Counted from the first letter of the stretch, positions 5,900-13,043 are shown. The stretch is 16,702 nt of DNA from an uncultured Hungatella sp. (GCA_959018155.1 CAUEKH010000020.1:1-16702); one strand, 5' to 3'. Notes: a model not told the origin generated them from the sequence alone. Numbers and translations are program-made.

Positions 5900-6442
5900 A
5901 TGAAAAAATGGGTTTGTACAGTATGCGGTTACGTTCACGAGGGAGATACTCCACCAGAATTTTGTCCAGTATGTAAGGTACCGGCAGATAAGTTCAAATT
6001 ACAGGAAGAGGAGATGTCCTGGGCAGCTGAGCATGAATTAGGAGTAGCTCAGGGTGTTCGCGAAGACATCATCAAGGATTTAAGAGCAAACTTCGAGGGC
6101 GAGTGCTCTGAGGTTGGTATGTATCTTGCAATGTCCAGAGTTGCTTTCAGAGAAGGCTATCCGGAGATCGGTATGTACTACAAGCAGGCAGCTTATGAGG
6201 AAGCTGACCACGCTTCCAGATTCGCAGAATTACTTGGCGAATGTGTAACAGCCAGCACAAAGAAGAACCTGGAATTAAGAGTAGCTGCTGAGAACGGTGC
6301 TACCGCTGGTAAAGTTGATTTGGCAAAACGTGCAAAAGAATTAAATCTTGACGCAATCCATGATACCGTTCATGAGATGGCAAGAGATGAGGCTCGCCAC
6401 GGCAGAGCATTCGAAGGCTTACTTAAGAGATACTTCGGCTAA
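5900..6442 (+). CDS. Reverse rubrerythrin (N-terminal rubredoxin, C-terminal ferritin-like)
   Basis: This 180-aa cytosolic protein reduces hydrogen peroxide to water and, in clostridia, takes part in NADH-dependent oxygen and peroxide reduction. Residues 1-35 are a rubredoxin domain with C6/C9 and C22/C25 holding one iron. Residues about 40-180 are the ferritin-like diiron domain, with the ligand-bearing helices [27 protein letters not shown] and DEARHGRAF. The domain order is the reverse of classical rubrerythrin, as in the PerR-controlled reverse rubrerythrins of Clostridium acetobutylicum. AAGGAG lies 9 nt before ATG 5900; an earlier ATG at 5893 is out of frame. Codons are biased (AGA, GCT, GAG, TTA), unlike nearby genes, which fits high expression. 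It is behind a strong promoter with a PerR palindrome. Confidence 0.93.
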   Translation: MKKWVCTVCGYVHEGDTPPEFCPVCKVPADKFKLQEEEMSWAAEHELGVAQGVREDIIKDLRANFEGECSEVGMYLAMSRVAFREGYPEIGMYYKQAAYEEADHASRFAELLGECVTASTKKNLELRVAAENGATAGKVDLAKRAKELNLDAIHDTVHEMARDEARHGRAFEGLLKRYFG

Positions 6443-6464
6443 TTTATAAGAATTCATACTCATC

Positions 6465-6503
6465 ATCAGGAAGCGGACTCAGGAACTGATACCGCTTCCT
6501 GAT
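6465..6503 (+). terminator. Large hairpin between the two rubrerythrin genes
   Basis: The arms are ATCAGGAAGCGG (6465-6476) and CCGCTTCCTGAT (6492-6503), a perfect 12-bp stem. An inner TCAG-gaa-CTGA stem sits at the tip. Only a broken T-tract follows (TTGAAAGTCTTTT), so it could be a partial terminator or a processing/stability element that sets the ratio of the two proteins. Confidence 0.6.
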
Positions 6504-6564
6504 TTGAAAGTCTTTTGGTATTCACGTGTTACACAAATGAAGAAAAATCAGGAGGGTTTATAGA

Positions 6565-7101
6565 ATGTCTAAATATGCTGGAACAAAAACAGAACAGAAC
6601 TTAAAGGACGCTTTTGCAGGCGAGTCCCAGGCAAGAAATAAATATACTTATTACGCATCCGTAGCAAAAAAAGCCGGATACGAGCAGATGGCTGCTTTAT
6701 ATCTTGAGACTGCTGATCAGGAGAAAGAGCACGCAAAGATGTGGTTCAAGGAATTCCATGGCATCGGCAGCGTAGAAGAGAATCTGGCTGACGCGGCTGA
6801 AGGTGAGAATTACGAGTGGACCGATATGTATAAGAGAATGGCTGAAGAAGCCAGAGCCGAGGGCTTTGAAGAGCTGGCTGTTAAATTCGAGTATGTAGGA
6901 AAGGTAGAGGCCGCTCACGAGAAGCGCTACTTAAAACTGCTTGACAGCTTAAAGAACGATAAGACATTCAAGGGCGACGCTCCTCTCGGCTGGAAGTGCC
7001 GCAACTGTGGCTACGTCCATGAAGGTCCGGAAGCTCCTGAGGTTTGTCCGACATGTGCACATCCGAAGGCTTACTTTGAAAGAAAAGTAGAGAATTATTA
7101 A
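6565..7101 (+). CDS. rbr: Classical rubrerythrin (ferritin-like domain, C-terminal rubredoxin)
   Basis: The protein is 178 aa. Residues 1-135 form the ferritin-like four-helix diiron domain ([15 protein letters not shown] with E and R of the first helix pair, [28 protein letters not shown]). Residues 142-173 form the rubredoxin domain with C145/C148 and C161/C164. It reduces peroxide in the cytosol with electrons delivered through rubredoxin. AGGAGG precedes ATG 6565. There is no PerR palindrome directly upstream, so it is either cotranscribed with the reverse rubrerythrin through the intervening hairpin or uses a weak local promoter. TTGAAA at 6504-6509 is a candidate -35, with no convincing -10. 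Codon use is biased like its neighbour's. A strong terminator follows. Confidence 0.94.
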   Translation: MSKYAGTKTEQNLKDAFAGESQARNKYTYYASVAKKAGYEQMAALYLETADQEKEHAKMWFKEFHGIGSVEENLADAAEGENYEWTDMYKRMAEEARAEGFEELAVKFEYVGKVEAAHEKRYLKLLDSLKNDKTFKGDAPLGWKCRNCGYVHEGPEAPEVCPTCAHPKAYFERKVENY

Positions 7102-7130
7102 TTTTCTGCAACAATTCAGAACGATGATAG

Positions 7131-7200
7131 AGAGCAGGACAAAACCAGCATCAGACTTATCTGCAAGCAGGTTTTGTCTTGCTCTTATTCTTTCTTTTTT
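7131..7200 (+). terminator. Terminator of the rubrerythrin block
   Basis: The arms are 7131-7146 and 7170-7185 (AGAGCAGGACAAAACC pairing with GGTTTTGTCTTGCTCT, one wobble), giving a 16-bp stem with an inner CAGA/TCTG stem. A T-rich run follows. It closes the oxidative-stress block. The remaining 83 bases up to the toxin stop hold only short incidental stems. Confidence 0.9.
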
Positions 7201-7283
7201 TCTCTTTCAGGCAGATCATGGCCTGACATTCCTGTACAACACAGCCTGCTGTCTATTCTGTTGTTCTCTTTTTTCCTGGAGAT

Positions 7284-7622
7284 TTATTCGTAGATTTGAA
7301 TGGGATATAACAGAAGATGTTTCCAATTTCTTCGTTCATACAGAACTCTTAAGATATGTACTACCAGTATTTCTTCGTCTATTACATAAAATATAAGGTA
7401 ATTTCTCACTCTTATCCAGTGAATTCCCTTTTCCTGTAAATCTTCGTCAGCTATTACCGGAGATCGTTCCGGGAAGCGTTCCAGCCCTAACACCGCTTCC
7501 GATATCTCCCCAATCAACCGTTCCGCCTCGTCCGGCATCTGTAAGTTTTTGGCGACATAATCACCTATCTCCTGTAAGTCCATAAATGCCGGACGAGTCA
7601 CCTTCACCTCATATAAAGTCAA
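7284..7622 (-). CDS. RelE/ParE-family toxin
   Basis: This 112-aa basic protein has the ParE/RelE fold pattern: an N-terminal YEVKVTRPAFMDLQEIGDYV helix region, then PDEAERLIGEISEAVLGLERFPERSP, then the beta sheet IHWIRVRNYLIFYVIDEEI and the ending VVHILRVLYERRNW. These proteins are mRNA endonucleases (RelE-like) or gyrase poisons (ParE-like); sequence alone does not decide. The start is a TTG at 7622 whose TTGA overlaps the antitoxin stop by 4 nt; the next in-frame ATG would remove the first strand. The weak start plus overlap implies translational coupling that keeps toxin below antitoxin. It is slightly longer at the C terminus than usual (about 95-100 aa). Confidence 0.88.
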   Translation of the reverse strand: MTLYEVKVTRPAFMDLQEIGDYVAKNLQMPDEAERLIGEISEAVLGLERFPERSPVIADEDLQEKGIHWIRVRNYLIFYVIDEEILVVHILRVLYERRNWKHLLLYPIQIYE

Positions 7623-7882
7623 CCCTTATATCTCCTTTCCAGTTTCTCAAATACACTCTTCGCGTCCAATTCATCCCCCTCTGAAACCGCAGTCAGTCCG
7701 GCTTCCAGAAGCGCGGTCAATTCGTACTTTCCTACCAGCTTTTCGTATGTCTCTATGCTCATAACGGCTAAATCCCCCTTTCCATTCCTGGTGATAAAGA
7801 CCGGCTCTGAATACTTATGGCAGTAGTCGGATATCTGGTTATAACTGTTTCTTAAATCGGAACTTGGTCTGATTTCTGGCAT
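7619..7882 (-). CDS. Phd/YefM-family antitoxin
   Basis: An 87-aa protein. The N-terminal DNA-binding part (IRPSSDLRNSYNQISDYCHK, EPVFITRNGKGDLAVMSIETYEKL) is the classic Phd/YefM signature. The C-terminal half, with many Glu/Ala/Lys residues, would wrap the toxin. A near-perfect AAAGGAGG site lies 8 nt ahead of ATG 7882. It is first in a two-gene operon. Its promoter is bracketed by a 10-bp inverted repeat, consistent with autorepression by the antitoxin or the complex. The cassette sits between two terminators, as expected for an independently acquired unit. Confidence 0.92.
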   Translation of the reverse strand: MPEIRPSSDLRNSYNQISDYCHKYSEPVFITRNGKGDLAVMSIETYEKLVGKYELTALLEAGLTAVSEGDELDAKSVFEKLERRYKG

Positions 7883-7897
7883 TTGGCCACCTCCTTT

Positions 7898-7948
7898 ATA
7901 TCGAAATTATATCATTATAAATGTAGAATATCAATAGTATTTCGATAT
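7898..7948. promoter_or_regulatory. Inverted repeat bracketing the toxin-antitoxin promoter
   Basis: ATATCGAAAT (7898-7907) and ATTTCGATAT (7939-7948) are exact inverted copies, 31 bp apart. One overlaps the -10/start side and the other lies just upstream of the -35. This is a likely pair of operator half-sites for autoregulation. Confidence 0.65.
7906..7934 (-). promoter_or_regulatory. Toxin-antitoxin promoter
   Basis: On the minus strand, TTGATA (7929-7934), a 17-bp spacer, TATAAT (7906-7911). This is the strongest promoter match in the window. Another TATAAT overlaps at 7914-7919. The leader is about 15 nt. Confidence 0.8.
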
Positions 7949-7963
7949 TTTTTTGCTATAAAT

Positions 7964-8014
7964 CAAAAAAAGCCGGTGCGAAGAAAGACAAGCTGCTCTT
8001 TCACCACACCGGCT
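7964..8014 (-). terminator. Terminator of the glpP-FAH transcript
   Basis: On the minus strand AGCCGGTG (8014-8007) pairs with CACCGGCT (7978-7971), with an inner GAAAGA/TCTTTC stem. A run of Ts follows (A-run 7965-7970 on the plus strand). Confidence 0.88.
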
Positions 8015-8021
8015 CTCACTG

Positions 8022-8067
8022 ATGTCAATATTCCCGCATCGGGCATGTCAATATCCCCACATCAGGC
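8022..8067. repeat. 23-bp tandem duplication
   Basis: Units 8022-8044 and 8045-8067 match at 20 of 23 positions (shared start ATGTCAATAT). It lies in the 3' untranslated region after the FAH-family gene, just before its terminator. Confidence 0.8.
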
Positions 8068-8096
8068 AGACACAATTTCATTTTCATCAAATATCA

Positions 8097-8999
8097 TTAC
8101 GCCGAAACAACATTTTTAATTTTACCAATCTTTTCAATGATACATTCCACCGTATCGCCCTCTTTTAAGAACTTAGGCGGTGTAAATCCCATTCCGACAC
8201 CGGCAGGCGTTCCCGTGGATATGATGGTTCCGGCCTTTAACGTCATTCCCTTTGACAGTTCGCTGACGATCTTGTCAATGGTAAATATCATCAGCTCCGT
8301 ATTGCTGTTCTGTCTTAATTCCCCATTTACCCGGGACTGAATTTTTAATTTGGGCGGGTACGGTACAGAGTTTACTGTGAGAATACAGGGACCCATTGGC
8401 GTAAAGCCGTCGAGGCTCTTTCCGAAATACCACTGTTTGTGGGCGTTCTGAACGTTCCGGGCGCTGACATCGTTGATGATCGTGTAGCCAAAAAGATAAT
8501 CTTTTACGTCCTCCTCCGCTACATCCTTCGCGTCCTTTCCAATAATAACCGCCAGTTCCGCTTCATAGTCAAGGCTGTCTACGATATCACTGTGGGATGG
8601 AATCGCGCCATCCGGGTCTACTGTCCGGTTCACACGCTTGGAAAAATAAACAGCCTGCTTCGTCTTACCGGCAAACTCTTCCTTTTTAAAACGGGCCGAT
8701 TCCTCCGCATGTTCCAGATAGTTGAGGCCAAGACAGATAATGTCTTTTTCCGGCTCCTGGATTGGGGCCAGAATACGGACCTCCGACATCATGGCGGCGC
8801 CTACAATATTGCAGTTATAAGGGTCAAGCCCGGAAGCATGTTCCAGCAAATCCTTCTCGGACTGGCTCAATCCCCTGACCACCTCCAGCATATCCGTATA
8901 TTCCATACCGAATGCTCTGAGCGGAAAGACCCACGTCTCATCCTTGCTCATCACCCCGATATCCCTTCTTCTGTCAACCTCATATGTAAGTAGTTTCAT
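8097..8999 (-). CDS. Fumarylacetoacetate hydrolase (FAH)-family protein
   Basis: The protein is 300 aa. The conserved FAH fold covers about residues 75-298: CLGLNYLEHAEE, the metal-binding pair E146/E148 in DYEAELAVIIG, D177 in GYTIINDVSAR, and KSLDGFTPMGP, then TLKAGTIISTGTPAGVGMG. This superfamily covers hydrolases, hydratases, decarboxylases and oxaloacetate tautomerases acting on 2-oxoacid-like substrates, using Mg or Mn; the exact reaction cannot be read from sequence. AAAGGAGG precedes ATG 8999. It starts 12 nt after glpP ends and has its own terminator, so the two are cotranscribed. A role in cleaning up an oxaloacetate-type metabolite during glycerol use is possible, but that is inference. 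Confidence 0.9.
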   Translation of the reverse strand: MKLLTYEVDRRRDIGVMSKDETWVFPLRAFGMEYTDMLEVVRGLSQSEKDLLEHASGLDPYNCNIVGAAMMSEVRILAPIQEPEKDIICLGLNYLEHAEESARFKKEEFAGKTKQAVYFSKRVNRTVDPDGAIPSHSDIVDSLDYEAELAVIIGKDAKDVAEEDVKDYLFGYTIINDVSARNVQNAHKQWYFGKSLDGFTPMGPCILTVNSVPYPPKLKIQSRVNGELRQNSNTELMIFTIDKIVSELSKGMTLKAGTIISTGTPAGVGMGFTPPKFLKEGDTVECIIEKIGKIKNVVSA

Positions 9000-9011
9000 A
9001 GTATCCTCCTT

Positions 9012-9572
9012 TTACATGAACCACAATTCCTCTTTGGTGGTCGATATTGCATCCGCCCCAGCTGAAAATGCGGCCATGATATCTTTCTTGTCTGAGATAA
9101 GTCCCCCTGCTATAATCGGAATATCCGTATACGCCCGGATTTCTTTCAAAATCTTTGGCATTACCCCAGGCATCACCTCAATCAAATCGGGATGGAACGT
9201 ATCAATCTGTTTTTTTGTCGTATTCATCGCCATGGAATCAATGATAAATGTCCGCTGAATTCCAAAAAGTCCCAGTTCCACCGCCCGTTTCACCAGCATT
9301 GGCTTCGTGCTGATGATGCCGTCCGCATGGGTATTCTGTTTGATAAAATCTACGGCAATCTCTTTCGAACTCAATCCGGCAGCCAGATCTGCGTGAACAA
9401 TCGCATACTTTCCGTGTTCCTTGATCTGATGCACGATATCGCCGATATTGCAGATATTTCCATACAGAATAAATACCACCTGGCACTCTGATTCAAATGA
9501 CCGTTTCAATCCTTTATCATCCTTGACGGCCGCTATAACCGGCGACTGCTCCAGTAACTCAATTGCTTTCAT
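9012..9572 (-). CDS. glpP: Glycerol-3-phosphate-responsive antiterminator
   Basis: The 186-aa protein belongs to the GlpP family, a TIM-barrel-like RNA-binding antiterminator activated by glycerol 3-phosphate. Family marks include the N-terminal KAIELLEQSPVIAAVKDD, VFILYGNICNI, HADLAAGL, ADGIISTKP, DLIEVMPGVMPKI and IIAGGLISDKKD. ATG 9572 is chosen because GGAGG lies 7 nt before it and the family begins with this residue; the ATG at 9593 adds seven unconserved residues. It has its own promoter, and its leader contains no terminator, unlike glpK and the oxidoreductase operon. That makes GlpP steadily available to act on those two leaders. It is cotranscribed with the FAH-family gene. Confidence 0.93.
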   Translation of the reverse strand: MKAIELLEQSPVIAAVKDDKGLKRSFESECQVVFILYGNICNIGDIVHQIKEHGKYAIVHADLAAGLSSKEIAVDFIKQNTHADGIISTKPMLVKRAVELGLFGIQRTFIIDSMAMNTTKKQIDTFHPDLIEVMPGVMPKILKEIRAYTDIPIIAGGLISDKKDIMAAFSAGADAISTTKEELWFM

Positions 9573-9610
9573 TCTTCTGCCTCCATCCCACATGTTTGCT
9601 GTCTTCCTCT

Positions 9611-9639
9611 ACTTTATCAATCCTTCCCCCCACCGTCAA
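9611..9639 (-). promoter_or_regulatory. glpP promoter
   Basis: On the minus strand, TTGACG (9634-9639), a 17-bp spacer, TAAAGT (9611-9616) preceded by TGA (extended -10). The leader to the ATG is about 35 nt, with no hairpin. Confidence 0.6.
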
Positions 9640-9733
9640 GCTTGTTTTATCAATTTTAGCTTCTATTTCATATTTTAACTCATTTTTTTAAAAAAGAAAG
9701 ACAAATTTATTGAAAAGAGTTTCGGGCAATGTG

Positions 9734-9773
9734 AAAGGAATGCCTGACGGCGGACCGACGGAGGCATTCCTTT
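9734..9773 (-). terminator. Hairpin ending the glycerol-3-phosphate oxidoreductase operon
   Basis: AAAGGAATGCCT (9734-9745) and AGGCATTCCTTT (9762-9773) form a perfect 12-bp stem 32 nt after the last stop codon. The T-tract on the minus side is short (CCTTTCAC), so it may be a moderate terminator or a 3'-end stability hairpin. Confidence 0.65.
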
Positions 9774-9805
9774 ATCTGCTGTATTATTTATACCGATTTC
9801 TTCTC

Positions 9806-10168
9806 TTAAGCGCGTTCCACGCTCTTTGTGGCAATTACCGGGATTCCGGTTCCTGCACAGTTTTCGATAATCACATCACCGATGGCAACAGGCGCCTTTA
9901 CCGTAACTTCCCTGATTTCCTTCATGCAATCGAAAATCTTTCCCTTCGGGATATCTTCCTTTGTCTTTACGGAAACCATGGCGATGGCGCCGCCGTCCAC
10001 ATGAACCGTGGAGGTCACGACTCTGGTTGGGCTTAATACTTCTTTTCTCGCGTAATCGTCGCCGCGCTTGCATGTGTTACCCGTTACTTCTATCTGATCC
10101 CCTTCCATTCGAACCGTAAGAGGGCACCCCAAAGGGCAGCCGATACAGATTAACTCCCTTATCTCCAT
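9806..10168 (-). CDS. DUF1667-type four-cysteine protein of the glycerol-3-phosphate oxidoreductase operon
   Basis: A 120-aa protein with a cysteine motif at its N terminus: C8, C11, C15 and C33 (CIGCPLGCPL then GNTCKRG), suited to an iron-sulfur or other metal centre. The rest is beta-rich with no membrane segment. The family is regularly found after the two oxidoreductases that precede it here. It is the third gene of the operon and starts immediately after the previous stop (TAA ATG), so it is translationally coupled. I infer an electron-transfer or scaffold subunit of the complex, perhaps playing the role of GlpC in enteric anaerobic GlpABC. The function is not established. Confidence 0.85.
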   Translation of the reverse strand: MEIRELICIGCPLGCPLTVRMEGDQIEVTGNTCKRGDDYARKEVLSPTRVVTSTVHVDGGAIAMVSVKTKEDIPKGKIFDCMKEIREVTVKAPVAIGDVIIENCAGTGIPVIATKSVERA

Positions 10169-11434
10169 TTACTCCACCTCCGTACAAATGACAATGTTTT
10201 TTAAGTCCGGATAATCGCCAAAGCTGTCTTTCTTTAAAACGACCTGCTCCATCTCTCCTGGCGCCAGCACTTTTTTCTTCTTGTGGGAAACGCGGACATC
10301 ATCGTAGTAAACGCTGATATAGCGGTCCTTATAGACGTCAGCCACGCGGAAGCGGACCGTCACCTTGTCCTGCATATGGTCCACATCAAGCGTCTGAGGC
10401 ACCGTATAGCGGACGCCATTTACAGCCTTTAACTCTACCGTATGGCCCTCGGCTGCCTCGCCTTCGTTCTTCACATACGCGGCCGCATTGATACCGGCCA
10501 GGGTAGCCTCTTCGGAAACGTAGTCTACCAGGTCATGAACGTGGAGTACATTTCCGCAGGCGAAAATGCCATCGGCGCTGGTCTCAAGACGATCGTTGAC
10601 ATCCGGGCCTGAGGTAACGCGGTTCATGGCGGCTCCGATTCCTCTCGTCAGCTCATTTTCAGGAATCAGTCCGACAGAAAGGAGAAGGGTGTCGCAGCTG
10701 TAAAATTCTTCTGTACCCGGGATTGGCTTTCTGTTTTCATCAACTTCAGCCAGCGTGATTCCGGTCACGCGCTCTTTTCCCTGGATATCGACAACGGTAT
10801 GGCTTAATTTTAACGGAATCCCGTAGTCGTCGAGGCACTGGACAATATTTCTCTTCAAACCGCCGGAGTATGGCATCAGTTCTGCCACAACCTTGACCTT
10901 TGCGCCTTCCAGCGTCATTCTTCTCGCCATGATCAGTCCGATATCACCGGAACCTAAGATTACCACTTCTTTCCCGACACTGTAGCCCTCAATATTCATA
11001 AGACGCTGAGCCGTTCCTGCGGAGTAGATGCCGGCCGGACGGTATCCCGGGATATTTAAGGCGCCACGTGGCCTCTCACGGCAGCCCATAGCCAGAATAA
11101 TCGCCTTCGCCTTGATCGTCGTCAGCCCGTCTTCGCGGTTGATAATGGTAACTTCTTTATCTTTGCTGATATCAATAACCATGGTGTTTAATTTATATGG
11201 AATCTTCTCTTCTTCCACCATCGCAATGTAGCGGGCCGCATACTCCGGTCCGGTCAGTTCTTCCTTGAAGGTATGTAAGCCGAATCCATTGTGAATACAC
11301 TGATTTAAAATGCCGCCGAGCAGCCCGTCACGCTCTAAAATCAGGACATCGTCAATTCCGGCTTTTCTCGCCGCAACGGCCGCCGCAAGCCCTGCCGGGC
11401 CGCCTCCAATTATTACTATATCGTGCTGTGTCAT
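10169..11434 (-). CDS. FAD/NAD(P)-dependent oxidoreductase of the glycerol-3-phosphate operon
   Basis: This 421-aa protein has two dinucleotide-binding folds: the FAD motif GGGPAG at residues 10-15 and the NAD(P) motif GSGDIG at 161-166. The FAD-closing motif (DGIFACGNVLHVHDLVDYVS) sits near residue 290-310. A conserved GGILNQCIHNGFG segment follows the first motif; its Cys46 may be redox-active but is not a typical CxxC. AGGAGG overlaps the stop region of the preceding gene, and the gap is 12 nt. Together with the GlpA-like protein and the four-cysteine protein it probably passes electrons from glycerol 3-phosphate to NAD(P) or another acceptor. The exact acceptor is unknown. It is distinct from GlpB of E. 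coli, which is a shorter FAD protein. Confidence 0.9.
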   Translation of the reverse strand: MTQHDIVIIGGGPAGLAAAVAARKAGIDDVLILERDGLLGGILNQCIHNGFGLHTFKEELTGPEYAARYIAMVEEEKIPYKLNTMVIDISKDKEVTIINREDGLTTIKAKAIILAMGCRERPRGALNIPGYRPAGIYSAGTAQRLMNIEGYSVGKEVVILGSGDIGLIMARRMTLEGAKVKVVAELMPYSGGLKRNIVQCLDDYGIPLKLSHTVVDIQGKERVTGITLAEVDENRKPIPGTEEFYSCDTLLLSVGLIPENELTRGIGAAMNRVTSGPDVNDRLETSADGIFACGNVLHVHDLVDYVSEEATLAGINAAAYVKNEGEAAEGHTVELKAVNGVRYTVPQTLDVDHMQDKVTVRFRVADVYKDRYISVYYDDVRVSHKKKKVLAPGEMEQVVLKKDSFGDYPDLKNIVICTEVE

Positions 11435-11446
11435 ATCGCCATCCTC

Positions 11447-12883
11447 CTATTTCTGACCGGTCAGCATCCTGGAACCGGGTGCATTTTTACAAATTTCTTC
11501 CATCTTCATGCCGCGCTCTCTTGCCAGTATCTCCATGGTTTTCGGAGTACAGAAGCCAGCCTGGCATCTGCCCATACCGGCGCGCACGCGGCGCTTGATT
11601 CCGTCTAAGGAGACGGCGCCCAGCGTCCGGTTGATGGCATCTATAATCTCCCCTTCGCTGATTCCCTCGCACCGGCAGATGATTGTACCGTATTCCGGAT
11701 GCTCTTTGATCAGGGCCGCACGCTCTTCCTTCGTCATATTCTCCGGACGGCAGATACCGACGCGGGTGCCGTTCCAGTCCTCTTTCTTACATGCGCCTGC
11801 CTTTTCGGCAACCAGCCCGGCCACGTAAACGCCGATAGCGGGTGCGCTGGAAAGTCCCGGGGACTCGATCCCGGCCGCGTCGAAGAAGCCTGGCGCATCT
11901 TCAACTTCCCCAATCACGAAGTCATCCCCCGCCTCATGGGCACGGAGTCCCGCAAATGATGTGATCACCTGGCGGAACGGGATATTCTTAACTCCGACCA
12001 CTGCTTTTTCCATAACAAATGCCAGTTCCTCAGCTGTCGTGGCAACGGCTTCTTTATCTTCGATATCCCGGGCTGTAGGACCGGTTAAAAGGTTTCCATG
12101 AACGGTTGGCGTTACGAGAACGCCTTTGCCAAGCTTGCCCGGAAGCTGGAAGATGGTACGGGAAACGTGGCCGCCGGCCTCTTTATCAAGGAGGCAGTAA
12201 TCGCCCTTTCTCGCGGTGATATGCAGCTTTTTCTCACTTACCATGTTGTGAAATACATCGGAGTAAACACCGGCCGCATTGATGACGTATTTTGCAGTAA
12301 CAGTTCTGTCCGGAGTTTTGATTTCGTAACCGCCTTCTATGGGAACAATCTCTTTTACTTCCTGGTTGAAGGTAAATTCCACTCCGTTGTCACAGGCATT
12401 CTCAGCAAGGGCAATCGTCAAGCCGAAGGGGCAGACGATTCCGCCCATGGGAGCCCAGAGGGCCGCAACTACGGTATCGGTCAGGTTCGGTTCCATGGCT
12501 CTGGCTTCATCACCGGTGATAATCTCAAGTCCTTCGACGCCATTTTTAATTCCTTTTTCATAGAGCGCTTTTAATGCGGGCATATCTTCCTCTGCAAAAC
12601 AGAGTACCATAGAGCCGTTTCTCTTAAAGTCAAAATCAAGTTCTTTTGCCAGATCCCCCATCATCCTGTTTCCTTCTACATTAAATCTGGCTTTTAAGGA
12701 TCCTGGCTCAGCATCGTAGCCGGCGTGGACAATGGCGCTGTTGGCCTTAGACGTCCCGGAACAGACATCCTCTTCCCGCTCCATGACACAGGTGTGCAGA
12801 TTGTATCTGGAAAGTTCTCTGGCAATTGCCCAGCCTGTGACTCCGGCACCAATGATGACTGCGTCGTAGTTCATTTCCTTCAT
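11447..12883 (-). CDS. glpA: Glycerol-3-phosphate dehydrogenase-like FAD oxidoreductase with C-terminal [2Fe-2S] domain
   Basis: The product is 478 aa. Residues 8-370 form the DAO/GlpD-type FAD domain: GAGVTG at 12-17, SGTSKANSAIVHAGYDAEPG at the isoalloxazine side, and the FAD-closing GIESPGLSSAPAIG. The C terminus holds a BFD-like [2Fe-2S] domain with C403, C405, C440 and C445 (CRC, 34 residues, CQAGFC). This layout matches anaerobic GlpA, which oxidises glycerol 3-phosphate to dihydroxyacetone phosphate. I choose ATG 12883 (MKEMNYDAV) because GGAGG lies 8 nt upstream; the ATG at 12898 overlaps that site. It is the first gene of a three-gene operon behind a leader terminator and its own promoter. 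Related 2-hydroxyglutarate-oxidase-like proteins share the fold, but the glpK/glpP context favours glycerol 3-phosphate. Confidence 0.88.
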   Translation of the reverse strand: MKEMNYDAVIIGAGVTGWAIARELSRYNLHTCVMEREEDVCSGTSKANSAIVHAGYDAEPGSLKARFNVEGNRMMGDLAKELDFDFKRNGSMVLCFAEEDMPALKALYEKGIKNGVEGLEIITGDEARAMEPNLTDTVVAALWAPMGGIVCPFGLTIALAENACDNGVEFTFNQEVKEIVPIEGGYEIKTPDRTVTAKYVINAAGVYSDVFHNMVSEKKLHITARKGDYCLLDKEAGGHVSRTIFQLPGKLGKGVLVTPTVHGNLLTGPTARDIEDKEAVATTAEELAFVMEKAVVGVKNIPFRQVITSFAGLRAHEAGDDFVIGEVEDAPGFFDAAGIESPGLSSAPAIGVYVAGLVAEKAGACKKEDWNGTRVGICRPENMTKEERAALIKEHPEYGTIICRCEGISEGEIIDAINRTLGAVSLDGIKRRVRAGMGRCQAGFCTPKTMEILARERGMKMEEICKNAPGSRMLTGQK

Positions 12884-12934
12884 CTTTTCTTCCTCCATTT
12901 ACTGATATCTTCTTTACTTTAAGTTAAATCCCCG

Positions 12935-12951
12935 GCAGGCCCGCTGCCTGC
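12935..12951 (-). other. Short hairpin upstream of the glpA start
   Basis: GCAGGC (12935-12940) and GCCTGC (12946-12951) form a perfect 6-bp stem with a 5-nt loop, just after the leader terminator's T-run and before the ribosome binding site. It may protect the 5' end of processed mRNA. Confidence 0.4.
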
Positions 12952-12954
12952 AGA

Positions 12955-13010
12955 AATAAAAAGAGAGCAAGGCAAAATACACGAATATTCTCCGCATTTT
13001 CCCTTACTCT
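12955..13010 (-). terminator. Leader terminator of the glpA operon (candidate GlpP target)
   Basis: On the minus strand, arms 13010-12996 (AGAGTAAGGGAAAAT) and 12978-12964 (ATTTTGCCTTGCTCT) make a 15-bp stem with one wobble and one mismatch, followed by CTTTTTATTT. It lies between the promoter and glpA, exactly 33 nt after the -10 box, as in the glpK leader. It would also stop read-through from glpK. GlpP with glycerol 3-phosphate is the expected relief factor. Confidence 0.75.
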
Positions 13011-13043
13011 TCTTATCTCAAAGGTTTTTATTCAACTGCCTTC

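Noticed and set aside
7124..7396. 90-codon open frame over the rubrerythrin terminator
   Set aside because: Starts inside the terminator hairpin and overlaps the toxin antisense; composition is random.
8439..8993. 184-codon open frame on the plus strand opposite the FAH-family gene
   Set aside because: Shadow of a strongly conserved gene in the other direction, with no recognisable domain.
9640..9733. Second promoter or regulatory RNA upstream of glpP
   Set aside because: The A/T-rich stretch has several -10-like hexamers but no paired -35 or stable fold.
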